Positions 18,167-27,796 of a DNA stretch of 64,000 bases are shown here, piece by piece. Source of the stretch: JABDMH01 sp965223165 (lineage in GTDB: Bacteria; Bacteroidota; Bacteroidia; Chitinophagales; Saprospiraceae); the NCBI GenBank assembly GCA_965223165.1, contig CBDCVQ010000007.1, forward strand, positions 124,001 through 188,000, written 5' to 3'. Below the pieces are notes generated by a model. That model was given only the letters and a program-made list of their open reading frames with translations. It searched no databases and was not told the origin of the DNA. The translations under genes were made by a program, and so were the position numbers. Each line of letters starts with the position of its first letter. The first letter of the stretch is position 1.

Positions 18167-18484
18167 TCATTCGTTGCGAATGTACTCCAGCGCCTGAGCA
18201 GCAATGGCCGACCAGCGTTCAGCGTCCTTCCAGGAGATCATATACCAATTGTAGAGCGGGGCTTTATTCTTGAATGGACTCAGGTGCTTGACAACCGAGA
18301 TACCATGGACACCTAAGTCGGCGTCTCGGCCCAGCTTTGCCCCCAGCTCCCCATCATGATAGAAGAGGAACACCTTTTTGCCGTACTTCAAGCCGGGTGA
18401 AGCCATCATTTTGCCTGCCACCACACCATCCTCCTCGATGAGTTGATCGCAGATTTGCTCAAACCTTGTCCGGGCATCATTCAT
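18167..18484 (-). CDS. small conserved protein, possible TfoX-N/YjbR-like fold
   Basis: This 105-residue cytoplasmic protein has an N-terminal helix (ARTRFEQICDQLIEEDG), then strands around KMMASPGLKYGKKVFLFYHDGELGAKLG and a C-terminal helix (WKDAERWSAIAAQALEYIRN). The pattern of a metal-poor, strand-rich centre with KMMASPGL near the start resembles TfoX N-terminal/YjbR-like domains, but this is a tentative fold-level call. It starts 5 bp after dprA ends on the same strand, suggesting co-transcription; TfoX-like proteins and DprA are both linked to competence elsewhere, which makes the pairing suggestive. Confidence 0.7.
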   Translation of the reverse strand: MNDARTRFEQICDQLIEEDGVVAGKMMASPGLKYGKKVFLFYHDGELGAKLGRDADLGVHGISVVKHLSPFKNKAPLYNWYMISWKDAERWSAIAAQALEYIRNE

Positions 18485-18489
18485 GACGA

Positions 18490-19593
18490 CTAATTTAGGC
18501 GATACATTTTGCCTGGCAAGGCCCGGATCGCCCCTTTAAACTCGAGGGCCAACAGCAAGGAGGCAATCTGACTGGCAGATACGTCCAGCTCGTTGTAGAT
18601 ACGATCTATACTGATCTGCTCTGCACCCTCCAAGAGGTGGCAGATCAATTGCTCTTCCTCTGACAAGTCTTGAAACAGGGACGTCTGCACTTGGGCCGGG
18701 CTAGCCTTAAGATCCCAGTGCATGATGGTGGCTAGCTCCTCCCCGCTTTCCAGGAGCTGCGCTACGTTGTTTTTGATCAGTAGATTGCAGCCACGACTCC
18801 ATCGATCGCCGACCTTACCCGGTAGCGCAAAAACATCTTTATGGTAGCCCGAGGCCAGATCTGCGGTGATCATCGATCCTCCGCGCACATCTGATTCGAC
18901 GACGACCAGTGCATCACAGAGACCCGCAATCACGCGATTGCGCATGGGAAAATTCTCCCGATCGGGCCCCGTGCCATGGCCAAATTCTGTCAGCAGCCCT
19001 CCTCTCGACATCATATCCCTGGCCGTCTTCCGATGTGCGGCCGGGTATACCACGTCCAGTCCGCTACCCAGTACACCGACCGTAGCCATAGCTCTAGACA
19101 GGGACCGACGGTGTGCCGTAATGTCAATACCATAAGCCAAGCCACTGACGACCAACACATCCAGTGCAGCCAGGGCGTCCACCAACTTCTCGCACTGACT
19201 TATGCCATAGGATGTGGGATTCCTAGTGCCGACGATAGCCACCGTCCGTGCGTGATTGAGGTCCGCCTGACCCTGGTGATATAGGATGACGGGAGCGTCC
19301 TTGATCCGCTTCAGTCTAAACGGATACTCCTTGTCCAGGTAGAAGAAAGCTTTGATCCCATGCTTCTCTATGAAGGTCAATTCCGACTCGGCTTCCTCAA
19401 AGGTCTGGTGGCGAACAATGCTAGCGGCCATCGCTGGACCGACCCCTGGTATCTTCAATAGGTGGGATTTCTTTTGTTCAAAGACGGCACGCGCACCGCC
19501 ACAATAACTCACTAGATTCTTGGCAGTCACCGCTCCAACCATGGGTATATGGGTGATGGCGATCTTGTGCAGCAAGTCTTCTGCAGCATGCAT
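18490..19593 (-). CDS. dprA: DNA-processing protein DprA
   Basis: DprA loads RecA onto incoming single-stranded DNA during natural transformation. The 367-residue protein has an N-terminal helix-hairpin-helix-like part (LLKIPGVGPAMAASIV), the Rossmann-like core with AIVGTRNPTSYG, VVSGLAYGIDITAHR, GVLGSGLDVVYPAAH and the ENFPMRNRVIAGL box, and a C-terminal winged-helix-like domain (about 300-367, ISIDRIYNELDVSASQIASLLLALEFKG). All parts are intact. Other competence genes are not in the window. Confidence 0.96.
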   Translation of the reverse strand: MHAAEDLLHKIAITHIPMVGAVTAKNLVSYCGGARAVFEQKKSHLLKIPGVGPAMAASIVRHQTFEEAESELTFIEKHGIKAFFYLDKEYPFRLKRIKDAPVILYHQGQADLNHARTVAIVGTRNPTSYGISQCEKLVDALAALDVLVVSGLAYGIDITAHRRSLSRAMATVGVLGSGLDVVYPAAHRKTARDMMSRGGLLTEFGHGTGPDRENFPMRNRVIAGLCDALVVVESDVRGGSMITADLASGYHKDVFALPGKVGDRWSRGCNLLIKNNVAQLLESGEELATIMHWDLKASPAQVQTSLFQDLSEEEQLICHLLEGAEQISIDRIYNELDVSASQIASLLLALEFKGAIRALPGKMYRLN

Positions 19594-19643
19594 GGCGGGG
19601 TGGGTCTTTAGTGAGAAAGCGGCATAATATAGAAATTATCGAC

Positions 19644-19651
19644 TAGATTTG
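19644..19651 (+). promoter_or_regulatory. candidate -7 element (TAGATTTG) upstream of RNase H gene
   Basis: TAGATTTG matches TAnnTTTG and ends 17 bp before the ATG at 19669, leaving a short leader of a few bases after a start site near +1. No -33 TTTG is visible at the normal spacing. Confidence 0.35.
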
Positions 19652-19668
19652 ACGGCAAGCAACCTAGC

Positions 19669-20295
19669 ATGGCAAAGTCTAAGAAGTACTATGTAGTTTG
19701 GGAGGGTGACAGACCAGGGATCTACAGCTCGTGGTCGGAATGCAAGGCCCAGATTGCGGGATATCCGGGTGCCAAGTACAAGGCGTTCAAGACGAGACCG
19801 GAAGCCGAGCGGGCATATAAGAGCAGCTTTGCTGACCACATCCAGCACAAAGCTCCCAGGGTACTGCCCGAGCGCAATCTGGAGGGAGTGATCTGGAAGA
19901 GCATCTCGGTCGATGCTGCCTGCAGCGGCAACCCCGGGATCATGGAGTACCGCGGCGTAGACACTAGGACCAAGGAGGAGATCTTTCGACAGGGCCCCTA
20001 CAAGTACGGCACAAACAACATTGGCGAGTTTTTGGGTTTGGTGCATGCACTGGCTCTGTTAAAGCGGGAGGGCAAGCACGACCTTCCCGTCTACTCAGAT
20101 TCTCGCACGGCCATGGCTTGGCTGCGAAATAAGAAGGTCAAGACGACGCTCAAGAAGAATCGCTACAATGCCAAGCTCTTCGACATGATGGACCGCGCTA
20201 TCCGCTGGTTGGAGAGCAATTCCTACGAAAATCCGGTGCACAAATGGAACACAAAGGCCTGGGGAGAAATACCGGCTGACTTTGGCAGAAAATAA
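19669..20295 (+). CDS. rnhA: ribonuclease HI with N-terminal viroplasmin-like domain
   Basis: RNase HI cuts the RNA strand of RNA-DNA hybrids. The 208-residue protein begins with the hybrid-binding/caulimovirus viroplasmin-like domain (about 1-52: KYYVVWEGDRPGIYSSWSEC and YKAFKTRPEAERAY), followed by the RNase H fold. Candidate metal ligands are the aspartate of VDAACSGNPG, the glutamate of NNIGEFLGL, the aspartate of VYSDSRTAMAW and the late aspartate of EIPADFGR. This arrangement is common in Bacteroidota. The gene converges with def on the other strand, the two stops abutting. Confidence 0.94.
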   Translation: MAKSKKYYVVWEGDRPGIYSSWSECKAQIAGYPGAKYKAFKTRPEAERAYKSSFADHIQHKAPRVLPERNLEGVIWKSISVDAACSGNPGIMEYRGVDTRTKEEIFRQGPYKYGTNNIGEFLGLVHALALLKREGKHDLPVYSDSRTAMAWLRNKKVKTTLKKNRYNAKLFDMMDRAIRWLESNSYENPVHKWNTKAWGEIPADFGRK

Positions 20296-20844
20296 TCAAC
20301 TAAACCTCATCGGGTAGCTCACCTCGACCTGCCCCTTCTTGATGTGGTCCAAGCGGCGCCTCACCCTTCGCTTGCGCACGGGCTTGAGCTTTTCTGTGAA
20401 TAGAACACCCTCCAGATGATCATATTCGTGCTGGATGACTCGCGCTTCTACGTCCGTAAACACCTCTTCATGTTCTTTAAATTGCTCGTCCTGATAGCGC
20501 AGGGTGATCTGCTCGGGGCGGTCCACATCGCCTCGGATGTCGGGGATGCTCAGGCAGCCTTCCTCATAGGACCAAAGGTCACCGTCCTCCTCGATTTTCT
20601 CCGGATTAATGAAGACCTGCTTGATTCCCGGCTCACCTTCGCGATCAGAAAGTTGCGTGGTATCGACAATGAAGATTCGAAGGGATTTTCCTACCTGGGG
20701 GGCTGCCAGGCCAACTCCGCTAGCATTATACATGGTGTCCCACATATCGCTGATCAGGGAGTCGAGGCTATCTAGCTCCTTGGCGACCTTTCCCGCTTTT
20801 CGTTTGAGCACTTTCGTACCGTAGGCATAGATGGGCAGTACCAT
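20296..20844 (-). CDS. def: peptide deformylase
   Basis: Def removes the N-formyl group from nascent proteins. At 182 residues it is a type 1 enzyme with all three motifs: GVGLAAPQVG, EEGCLSIPD with the metal-ligand cysteine, and IQHEYDHLEG with the two histidines and catalytic glutamate. The basic C terminus (KRRVRRRLDHIKKG) is a little extended. It lies 2 bp from ruvX on the same strand, a conserved pairing in Bacteroidota that suggests one transcript. Confidence 0.97.
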   Translation of the reverse strand: MVLPIYAYGTKVLKRKAGKVAKELDSLDSLISDMWDTMYNASGVGLAAPQVGKSLRIFIVDTTQLSDREGEPGIKQVFINPEKIEEDGDLWSYEEGCLSIPDIRGDVDRPEQITLRYQDEQFKEHEEVFTDVEARVIQHEYDHLEGVLFTEKLKPVRKRRVRRRLDHIKKGQVEVSYPMRFS

Positions 20845-20846
20845 TC

Positions 20847-21257
20847 TTAGTAATGTTGTAAGTAATCTTGCAGGATCAAGACGGCGCTGATCTTGTCGAC
20901 CAGTTTCTTGTCCCGTCTCTTCTTCCTTTTTAAACCACTGCGCTGGATAATTCGTTTCGCCTGTTTGGTGGTGTACGACTCGTCGTGCAGCACTACCTGC
21001 ACCTGTGGCAGTAGCTGGCCCAGACGCTGAGCCACTACTTCGATCTGCGGAGCCAACTGGGCCGGCTGACCATCCGGGTGTCGAGGATAGCCCAAGACAA
21101 TTTTTGACACCGGCTCCGCAGCCGTATAAGTGCTTACGTAGTCTTCCAACTCCGCCGTGGCCACGGTGGCAAGGCCATTCACGATAATCTGCAAGGGATC
21201 GGTGACCGCCAGGCCCACTTTCTTCGTGCCGTAGTCAATGGCAAGAATGCGCGTCAT
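20847..21257 (-). CDS. ruvX: YqgF/RuvX family nuclease
   Basis: YqgF/RuvX is an RNase H-fold nuclease implicated in 16S rRNA 3'-end maturation and in Holliday-junction-like processing. The protein of about 136 residues starts at the ATG at 21257 (MTRILAIDYGTKKVGLAV); an upstream in-frame ATG at 21278 would add seven hydrophobic residues without precedent. Family signatures are DYGTKKVG, VLGYPRHPDG and the DESYTTKQA box containing the second acidic residue. It is followed after 2 bp by def. Confidence 0.94.
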   Translation of the reverse strand: MTRILAIDYGTKKVGLAVTDPLQIIVNGLATVATAELEDYVSTYTAAEPVSKIVLGYPRHPDGQPAQLAPQIEVVAQRLGQLLPQVQVVLHDESYTTKQAKRIIQRSGLKRKKRRDKKLVDKISAVLILQDYLQHY

Positions 21258-21276
21258 GACAGGCAAAGATAGGAAC

Positions 21277-21308
21277 AAAAAGATCCCTCCCGTATCGCTA
21301 CGGGAAGG
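21277..21308 (-). terminator. intrinsic terminator of the 1327-aa protein gene
   Basis: On the minus strand, TCCCGTA pairs with TACGGGA around a short loop (core stem 21289-21294 with 21299-21304, extended by further G-C pairs) and is followed by TTTTT at 21281-21277. It lies about 42 bp past the stop of the gene ending at 21350 and just before ruvX. Confidence 0.85.
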
Positions 21309-21349
21309 AATCCTTTCCCAAAAGCAAAACTCTTATTGGCAACAATCGA

Positions 21350-24300
21350 CTACTCTATCAGTATCATCTTCCTGGTAGCTGATCCGTATGCCGAATGCAA
21401 TGTATAGTAGTACATGCCCGCAGGCAGTTTATCTCTATCTAACACGATCCGGTTGTCACCCTTCGCAGCCTCCCGTACCAAGCTCTTGACGATCGTGCCT
21501 GCTGGATCTAAAATGCTCAAAGTGACCTCTCCATCGGCAGGTACGTAAAAGGGTATGGTGGTTTCTGATCTGAAGGGATTAGGCAGGTTTTGACCCAGCG
21601 TCAACACATCCTCTTCTGCCTGTGAATCCACAAATTGCAATGATAGCCGCCTCACATCATGGTCTGACAAATACGCTTCGGAGGACAAGTGTTGCGATGA
21701 GAGAGCCATCGCCTCGGATAGTCGAGCTTGGCCTACACCAGTCACCTCCAGGCTAAACAGGGGCTCTTCCGCGACCAAGGTCGTCGAAAATCCGCTGCTG
21801 TAACTGACTCGGAGGTAGCCATGATCTCCCATAGCTGTATGCACCATATCATCCGTCAAGTGTATCTGTCCTGAGATCACCCGCTTGATCTTCAGGGTTT
21901 CTGCCACATATCTTAGCTCGAGCTGGAGCCCCTCCATCTGTCTAAGATCATTGGCATAGATATCGATCTGATAGGTAGCACCCGGTCTTGTTGAGACATC
22001 TGCCATCTGCAAAATGATGGCTTCTTGCCCTCGAGCAGCAGACCTACTTGTCACCACATTGTCGTCCAGATCCCCGATCTTGATACCGACAAAATCCTTG
22101 GACGTAAGCATGCCACCCACCTGATGGACACTGATATACTCCGGAAAGTCTTCTGTGAGCGCCTGGCCAGGATGTTTGAATTGATAGGCAGCGTCTACAA
22201 ATCGCCAGGAGGTATTTTGTGGCAATCGATCGGCAGCCCCAATGACCAATTTTCTTAGCTGTATGAGGTCGATTGGGTCTATTTCGCGATCACGATTGGC
22301 ATCTGCAGCAATCAGCTTGTAGGGCGATCTGATCGGCTTCATATCCAGAATGTGCTTCTGAATCTTGACCAAATCCAACGTCGATATGCCATTGGCATGG
22401 TCAGAATCCTTCTCAGGCGTCACCATGGCAGCTTGCCCCTGGGCTAGCCCCACATTATAATGTCCATGGTGATCTGCTGTCGTCACCCGCGAGGAATGGT
22501 CACCACCAGCCTGTGCTCGGACTTTGACGTTGGCTATTTCATCTCCGGCTTCGGTAAATATGCTGCCCGAGATACCTACCTGCGGTGGCTCAGGCGAAGA
22601 GCACACATTGCTGTTGTCAAGCAGCACTGCGAATACCTCCACAAATGCTGCTGTATTCATAGCCGTGTCCTTCACCCAGAATTTGAGCGGCACCACGGTC
22701 TGATTGCCAGAAAAGTCATCGCAGGTAAACTGTAGAGATGTCGCCGTATCGGGAGGGACATCCATTTGGTCTGCGGCGGTAAGCAAGAAAATGATATCCT
22801 CGTCGTCACCGGCACAGGGCGCGGCACTGCTCGAGTTGAACTCTTCGGCCCATATTTCGGCCAAGCCAAAATCGACCACTCCATTGTCATTGCTATCCAT
22901 GGGGGTCAGTACCGTTGTAAGCGACGGATATGCCACAACACTTGGGGCCGCAGCACTGCTAATACTAAAGTTGCTTACCGCTTCGGTCACATTGTTGCAG
23001 TTGTCTCGGGCTCGCCACAGCAAGATATAGTTGCCCGGTAGTAATGGTAGATTGGGAGAGGCTACTTCACCGATACCGCGATCTACGATGGTGCCGCCCT
23101 GTTCCTTGAGCAACCACTCGACGAAGGGCTCTGAACCGCATAGGTCGGTGGCATCGATTTCGCTTGATACGGTACCCGTACAGTTGCTCGTCTGGACATC
23201 TGCCACCATGGAGAGTACATTGATCTCGGGGGGCACGGTATCCACCACCTTGATATACTGATGAAAAGTAAGGACCCCTTCCAGGTGCGAAATGGCACTC
23301 CAATTGTCTACATCTCCTACCTGACACCAATCGACTACGCACCAGGTGCGCAGCACCTTCTGGCAACCTTGGCCGCTGACGATATCGAAGAGTTTATCGT
23401 AATATCCCAAGCCATACTGGGTGCAGTCTGGCAGATTGTCGGGCAGGATGGGGCCCGGAGTAGCAATCTGCACCTTGCCGTCTAGCCCCCAGGTTACTCC
23501 GCAATCGTATATGGTGGTGTCCGTGACGGGTAGGGAGATTCCCATAAGACTCAAGGGACACTTTTCGATGTGGATCTTCTGGATAGCGTACACTACATCC
23601 GCCGGTCCATCGTGCGTCATGATAGTAGCGATAAACTCCCGCTTGAAAAAGCTGGCGTCACAGCCGCCATCAACAAAGCTATATCGCTCACGATACGTCC
23701 CATCGCAATTGTCGCTGATGAGACCATCATCGTAATCGGTGTCGACCGGCAACGCCTCGGTACTGCAATCCAGATCATGCAGCGTCCACGTCTCTTGATC
23801 AAAGACACTCAATACATACTCACCAAAAGCCTCCCGGATGGCAGTCGTATCGCCGTTTTCCACGATTTCACGATAAAACTCATCGTAAGCGTTGCAGGTA
23901 ATGGAGACGTCCGGCAGGGGTTCAACCACGACGGGAGCCAGCTTATCTTCTACATTCACCAGTCCCCAACATCGATCTACATTGCAATTGTTGTCGATCA
24001 CCATGATCTCCACCATGATGGACTGATTCACATCATCACAGCAGAACGGAACTTCTGTGGCAAAGCCAAATTCAAATACGTCCTGACAAATGCCTCCATC
24101 AGCCATGATCCACTCGGCAAAATGCGCATAAAAATCTCCCACAAGTGTCTGTGCACCGGGATCGTAACCGCAGGCCGTCTCCCAATCCATCCGTCGAGCC
24201 AGGATCTGGTAGACATTACAGTTGTCATAGCTTTCTGCATCCATGCTGCCTGCCTTCATCAAGGTATATCGATCCACATTGGTGAGGGATAAGTTGACCG

Positions 24301-25333
24301 CATCATGGCAAACAGCCACACCGGGCGTTCGGTCTGCAACTACGATAATCACCGTATCATACCTAAAATTGTGACAAGCGTCTTCGCTCTTGTACACTAC
24401 GATCTCCTTCTCGGGCTCCACGTTCCAGGCCGATAGTACCGGCACCTCATCTCCCTGATAATGGTGAAAGATGCCGGCTTCCACTGCTAGAACCGAGACG
24501 CTTACTGAGCTCGCGGGCCCACAGTTGTCACTTACGCTAGCATATGGCAAGATGCCGTGCCCAACGCATCCGGCACTAGCCATGTCCATCGTATCAGTCA
24601 GGTAGGTACCAGAGATGCCATTGAAGGAATGCGATTCAAGAGATAGGCTGGCGGTATCAAAGCTGACGGTGGGAGGGATCGTGTCGATGTACACAAGTGT
24701 ATCCACGCATTGCCTTTCTTTGCCACAATCATCATGGATGGTCCATGTCCGCATGACCACTTTGGTCTGACCGCAAGATGGCCACTCTGCATCGTCGTAG
24801 TCGACATAGATACCGCAAAATGGCCCGGTATCGCTCAGCAGAGGAATCGTATCCACGCCGGGTATCCCGTACTTGGGTGCTCGTAGCGGCAGAGAATCAA
24901 GAGGATCCGGATCAATACCGCACAAAATCGTGTCCACGCCCATGGGGCAAAGCAACGAGTCGCTCATGATGTTGATACGCAGTACATAAGTGGTATCTGT
25001 ACAGATAGTCACTCCGCCGAGATCTCTCCACATGCGATAGATGGCATGCGAATAGGAGCCTGCGCATTTGTCAATGGTGACGGGCCATGGCACGGATGTA
25101 AAAACATCATCCTCCGTACAAGGCGAGAGTATGTCAGGTACATATCCGGGATCCCCCTCCAGTTGGGCGGCAGGGTCAGCGCAAGTGACCACCTGGCTCG
25201 TACAGTCGAGACATTGCGCGATCACCCGAGTGGGACTCGACAAGAAAGTGAGGCATAAGACCAAGCTGGCAAGTGTGATCTGTACATTCGAGATACACCT
25301 CTCCAGGGTCAAACGGGTTGTACACGTTTTCAT
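21350..25333 (-). CDS. giant secreted HYR-like protein with dockerin, cohesin-like and T9SS domains
   Basis: This 1327-residue surface or extracellular protein has a signal peptide ending near RVIAQ. A long cysteine-rich stretch (about 40-860) has repeated phrases such as VVEDKLAPVVVEPLPD and DTVPPEI that are typical of HYR/Ig-like modules. Next comes a module with WAEEFNSSSAAPC, a CarboxypepD_reg-like strand set (GSIFTEAGDEIANVKVRA), a dockerin-like pair (STLDLVKIQKHIL, then calcium loop DANRDREIDPID with LIQLRKLVI, roughly 975-1045), a cohesin-like beta domain (roughly 1115-1235), and a T9SS type A tail beginning GQNLPNPF and ending TRKMILIE. The 1727-aa protein at 28731 has the same module order. 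Export by T9SS is inferred from the tail. Confidence 0.88.
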   Translation of the reverse strand: MKTCTTRLTLERCISNVQITLASLVLCLTFLSSPTRVIAQCLDCTSQVVTCADPAAQLEGDPGYVPDILSPCTEDDVFTSVPWPVTIDKCAGSYSHAIYRMWRDLGGVTICTDTTYVLRINIMSDSLLCPMGVDTILCGIDPDPLDSLPLRAPKYGIPGVDTIPLLSDTGPFCGIYVDYDDAEWPSCGQTKVVMRTWTIHDDCGKERQCVDTLVYIDTIPPTVSFDTASLSLESHSFNGISGTYLTDTMDMASAGCVGHGILPYASVSDNCGPASSVSVSVLAVEAGIFHHYQGDEVPVLSAWNVEPEKEIVVYKSEDACHNFRYDTVIIVVADRTPGVAVCHDAVNLSLTNVDRYTLMKAGSMDAESYDNCNVYQILARRMDWETACGYDPGAQTLVGDFYAHFAEWIMADGGICQDVFEFGFATEVPFCCDDVNQSIMVEIMVIDNNCNVDRCWGLVNVEDKLAPVVVEPLPDVSITCNAYDEFYREIVENGDTTAIREAFGEYVLSVFDQETWTLHDLDCSTEALPVDTDYDDGLISDNCDGTYRERYSFVDGGCDASFFKREFIATIMTHDGPADVVYAIQKIHIEKCPLSLMGISLPVTDTTIYDCGVTWGLDGKVQIATPGPILPDNLPDCTQYGLGYYDKLFDIVSGQGCQKVLRTWCVVDWCQVGDVDNWSAISHLEGVLTFHQYIKVVDTVPPEINVLSMVADVQTSNCTGTVSSEIDATDLCGSEPFVEWLLKEQGGTIVDRGIGEVASPNLPLLPGNYILLWRARDNCNNVTEAVSNFSISSAAAPSVVAYPSLTTVLTPMDSNDNGVVDFGLAEIWAEEFNSSSAAPCAGDDEDIIFLLTAADQMDVPPDTATSLQFTCDDFSGNQTVVPLKFWVKDTAMNTAAFVEVFAVLLDNSNVCSSPEPPQVGISGSIFTEAGDEIANVKVRAQAGGDHSSRVTTADHHGHYNVGLAQGQAAMVTPEKDSDHANGISTLDLVKIQKHILDMKPIRSPYKLIAADANRDREIDPIDLIQLRKLVIGAADRLPQNTSWRFVDAAYQFKHPGQALTEDFPEYISVHQVGGMLTSKDFVGIKIGDLDDNVVTSRSAARGQEAIILQMADVSTRPGATYQIDIYANDLRQMEGLQLELRYVAETLKIKRVISGQIHLTDDMVHTAMGDHGYLRVSYSSGFSTTLVAEEPLFSLEVTGVGQARLSEAMALSSQHLSSEAYLSDHDVRRLSLQFVDSQAEEDVLTLGQNLPNPFRSETTIPFYVPADGEVTLSILDPAGTIVKSLVREAAKGDNRIVLDRDKLPAGMYYYTLHSAYGSATRKMILIE

Positions 25334-25540
25334 GAGACCTTAGTTTTAGACTTCAGAATTAAGTTGTGCTACGATGCTCAAAGCACAACTGGTGTATGTT
25401 GCGGTCAAGTGTCAACCGGAGCGTGCATTTGCGGGACCAATGAAACCTCCTATGTTGCAGTTATTTGGCACTTAATTCCTATCGGTGTTACTGGTTCACT
25501 CACCGACCGGCGGTCTACGCTATTCAGCACGTTTACAATA

Positions 25541-25548
25541 CAAATATA
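25541..25548 (-). promoter_or_regulatory. candidate -7 element (TATATTTG) upstream of the 1327-aa protein gene
   Basis: The minus strand reads TATATTTG, matching TAnnTTTG, 208 bp upstream of the start. The same 8-mer precedes the other two HYR-like genes, 16S and the tRNA-like RNA. The leader it implies is AT-rich and non-coding. The rest of 25334-25775 shows no gene, only the terminator at 25706. Confidence 0.35.
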
Positions 25549-25705
25549 TATTAAGAAAATAAATAATATGATAGATTTGAGGGCACCGTGTAAACATCTA
25601 TTTATCCAGATATATAAACTGCTAATGCAGCATGGGCTTACACATTGAGAAAAGCCCTATTTGAGCAAACTTTAACAAAAAAGAGTTGTCGGAAGCGGGG
25701 CGGCC

Positions 25706-25740
25706 AAAAAGAATCAGCCGGTCATAGGCGACCGGCTGAT
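25706..25740 (-). terminator. strong intrinsic terminator of the 582-aa protein gene
   Basis: A perfect 11-bp stem, ATCAGCCGGTC at 25713-25723 against 25730-25740, has a 6-nt loop and is followed on the minus strand by TCTTTTT. It lies about 36 bp past the stop at 25776. Confidence 0.92.
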
Positions 25741-25775
25741 CTCAATCTAAAACTAGTCCCATATAACTGCTTCTT

Positions 25776-27524
25776 TCAGTCTCGGAGGTGTATCAATCTA
25801 ATCGTCTGGTGATATTGGGGTGTGCTGATATGCGCAAAAAGGACGCCCTCCGGCCAACTGTGATCTGCTGCAATGGTATATTCGTTCAGGCCCTGTTCTA
25901 CGTGGACATACAGTCGCCTGAGCAGTCTCCCATCGACGCCGGTGAATTGGATCACACTTTCTCCGGCAGCACTGCATTCAAATCTCATCGTGACTTGTGA
26001 GTCAAAAGGATTAGGCGTGCATATCACGGCACTTGCTGGAATTGGAGCTCCGGCACGCCCCCAGATCAAGTGGCTCCTTGACATCCGTGTTTGCCCGTCG
26101 TCAGCTACTCGCTTAGGATCCGCTGTGCTCGCCTGGTATTGCACGCTTCTGCTTACGTCCATCACCGATATCACCTGCATGCATGTGTCGGAGACGTTTC
26201 CACAGCTATCTATCGCCCACCATCGGCGGACAATGTCACCCGTATTTTGCACGGCATCAATCAGGTTGGTCAAGCTACAGTAGATCGTATCTACGCCGCA
26301 ACAGTCGTCGCTAAACTGAGCTGGCCCCCCAAACCTGGCGTCCAGCTCAGAACACAATGTTGCATTCTCCAGCAGGGGATCATTTGGCACCAAGGTATCA
26401 CCAAAACAAACATCGATCACGGGTCTCGTTTGATCTACCACGACCAGGTTGTAGCGGCAGGTATCGGCATTCCAGCACGCGTCGGCCGCTACGAGGGTGA
26501 TGACGTGGGTCCCTGTATCAAACTGCAGGGCCGAACCCGGAAAGTAGAGTTCTCCGTCAACTTCAAATGTCGCAAAGAACACCGAATCATCTGTGGGGCA
26601 CGCTGGTGGCAACACCAGGTCAGGAAAGATATAGCCCGCCACGCATGTGCCGGGGAATGCCGGTATGGTATCATTGATCGGGCAATCTATGATGGGAGGC
26701 ATCGTATCCAGCACAAAAACCGTATGCCCGCCACTCATGGTCTCCAGGTTGCAAAGATCAATCACGGTCCAAGAACGATCAATCCGGAAGGATGCACCAC
26801 AAAGCGCCATGGTATCTTCCCGAACCGGACCGACGATCAGACCACAGAGCTTGCTGATCGGCGTGGAGTCTCCGAGAAAAGGCTCAGCTAGCCCCATGCC
26901 CGTATCGCCACAGTACAAGGTGTCATCCGCTGGAAAGTTGACGTCAAGCACGGACTCCTTCCGGTAGGATACATTTTGGATGCAGGTGGCCACGTTCCCA
27001 CTGGAATCAATCGCCTGCCACTGAATCTTCAATCGTTTTGTGATCGTCACGCAATCACCGTCCTCTGCTCCACAAATGATGGGGAAGATCGTGTCAATAC
27101 CACAACCATCGCTCACCTCGATATCAAAGGAGTCTATGGGATCCCGGGTCACATCAAGATGACAACCCACCGTTATCTCCCCACATGAAATGAACTCCGG
27201 TGGAGTGATGTCCAGGACCATCGCACTGCAAAATAGAGGTTGACCCACACCCGGTACGTTTATCATCACAGAAACTGTCTTACCGGCAAAAGCACAATCG
27301 ATGAGGTCCTCATAGGTATCTCCGAGGACGTCCACGGTACACCCCGGACAGTCTCCCACCACAAAATCTTCGGGTGTTAGCAGACGCTCACCATTGGGTG
27401 CCAGATAGAGTATCGTGTAGTCTTTGCAGGAAATCGCCATTCTCGGCTCCTCCGAAGCCTGTGCCGCAAAGTATGCTGGTATCGCTATTAGTAGAATAGC
27501 TGCGAGACGTATCAGGAAGTTCAT
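25776..27524 (-). CDS. secreted HYR-like protein with T9SS-type tail
   Basis: This 582-residue exported protein has a signal peptide (LAAILLIAIPAYFAAQA) and a cysteine-rich body of HYR-like modules containing repeated phrases such as LDITPPEFISCGEITV, DTMPPIIDCPINDTIP and VVDQTRPVIDVC, each introducing a new module. Cysteine pairs (CGIDTIFPIICG, CCGVDTIYC) suggest disulfides outside the cell. The C terminus has the T9SS type A pattern (ICTPNPFDSQVTMRFECS, then GRLLRRLYVHVEQGLNEYTI) and ends IRLIHLRD. Unlike its two large neighbours it lacks the dockerin/cohesin-like block. It has its own terminator and probably its own promoter. Confidence 0.87.
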   Translation of the reverse strand: MNFLIRLAAILLIAIPAYFAAQASEEPRMAISCKDYTILYLAPNGERLLTPEDFVVGDCPGCTVDVLGDTYEDLIDCAFAGKTVSVMINVPGVGQPLFCSAMVLDITPPEFISCGEITVGCHLDVTRDPIDSFDIEVSDGCGIDTIFPIICGAEDGDCVTITKRLKIQWQAIDSSGNVATCIQNVSYRKESVLDVNFPADDTLYCGDTGMGLAEPFLGDSTPISKLCGLIVGPVREDTMALCGASFRIDRSWTVIDLCNLETMSGGHTVFVLDTMPPIIDCPINDTIPAFPGTCVAGYIFPDLVLPPACPTDDSVFFATFEVDGELYFPGSALQFDTGTHVITLVAADACWNADTCRYNLVVVDQTRPVIDVCFGDTLVPNDPLLENATLCSELDARFGGPAQFSDDCCGVDTIYCSLTNLIDAVQNTGDIVRRWWAIDSCGNVSDTCMQVISVMDVSRSVQYQASTADPKRVADDGQTRMSRSHLIWGRAGAPIPASAVICTPNPFDSQVTMRFECSAAGESVIQFTGVDGRLLRRLYVHVEQGLNEYTIAADHSWPEGVLFAHISTPQYHQTIRLIHLRD

Positions 27525-27594
27525 ATCAAATGATTTGATTCAGAAATTGCCTTTGGGAAAGGATTCCTGTCTCCGGATCATTTAATACGCATTA

Positions 27595-27602
27595 CAAATA
27601 TA
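27595..27602 (-). promoter_or_regulatory. candidate -7 element (TATATTTG) upstream of the 582-aa protein gene
   Basis: TATATTTG on the minus strand lies 71 bp before the start codon within an AT-rich tract. It is identical to the elements before the other HYR-like genes; no -33 motif at standard spacing. Confidence 0.4.
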
Positions 27603-27796
27603 TATAATATATAATGAATTCTTTGTCTGCCTGAAACAAAATCTACGACGTCATTCGCCGTTCCAATCGACCTAATAGGTAGACTCGGACAATTTTGGCT
27701 ATCAGGGGTAGCAAAAGAAAGAGCCAGAGATTCATGTGGTTCAGTATTAGATAATATTATGAACAATTATCATACCAAAATTCCGCCTCTCGTGCT

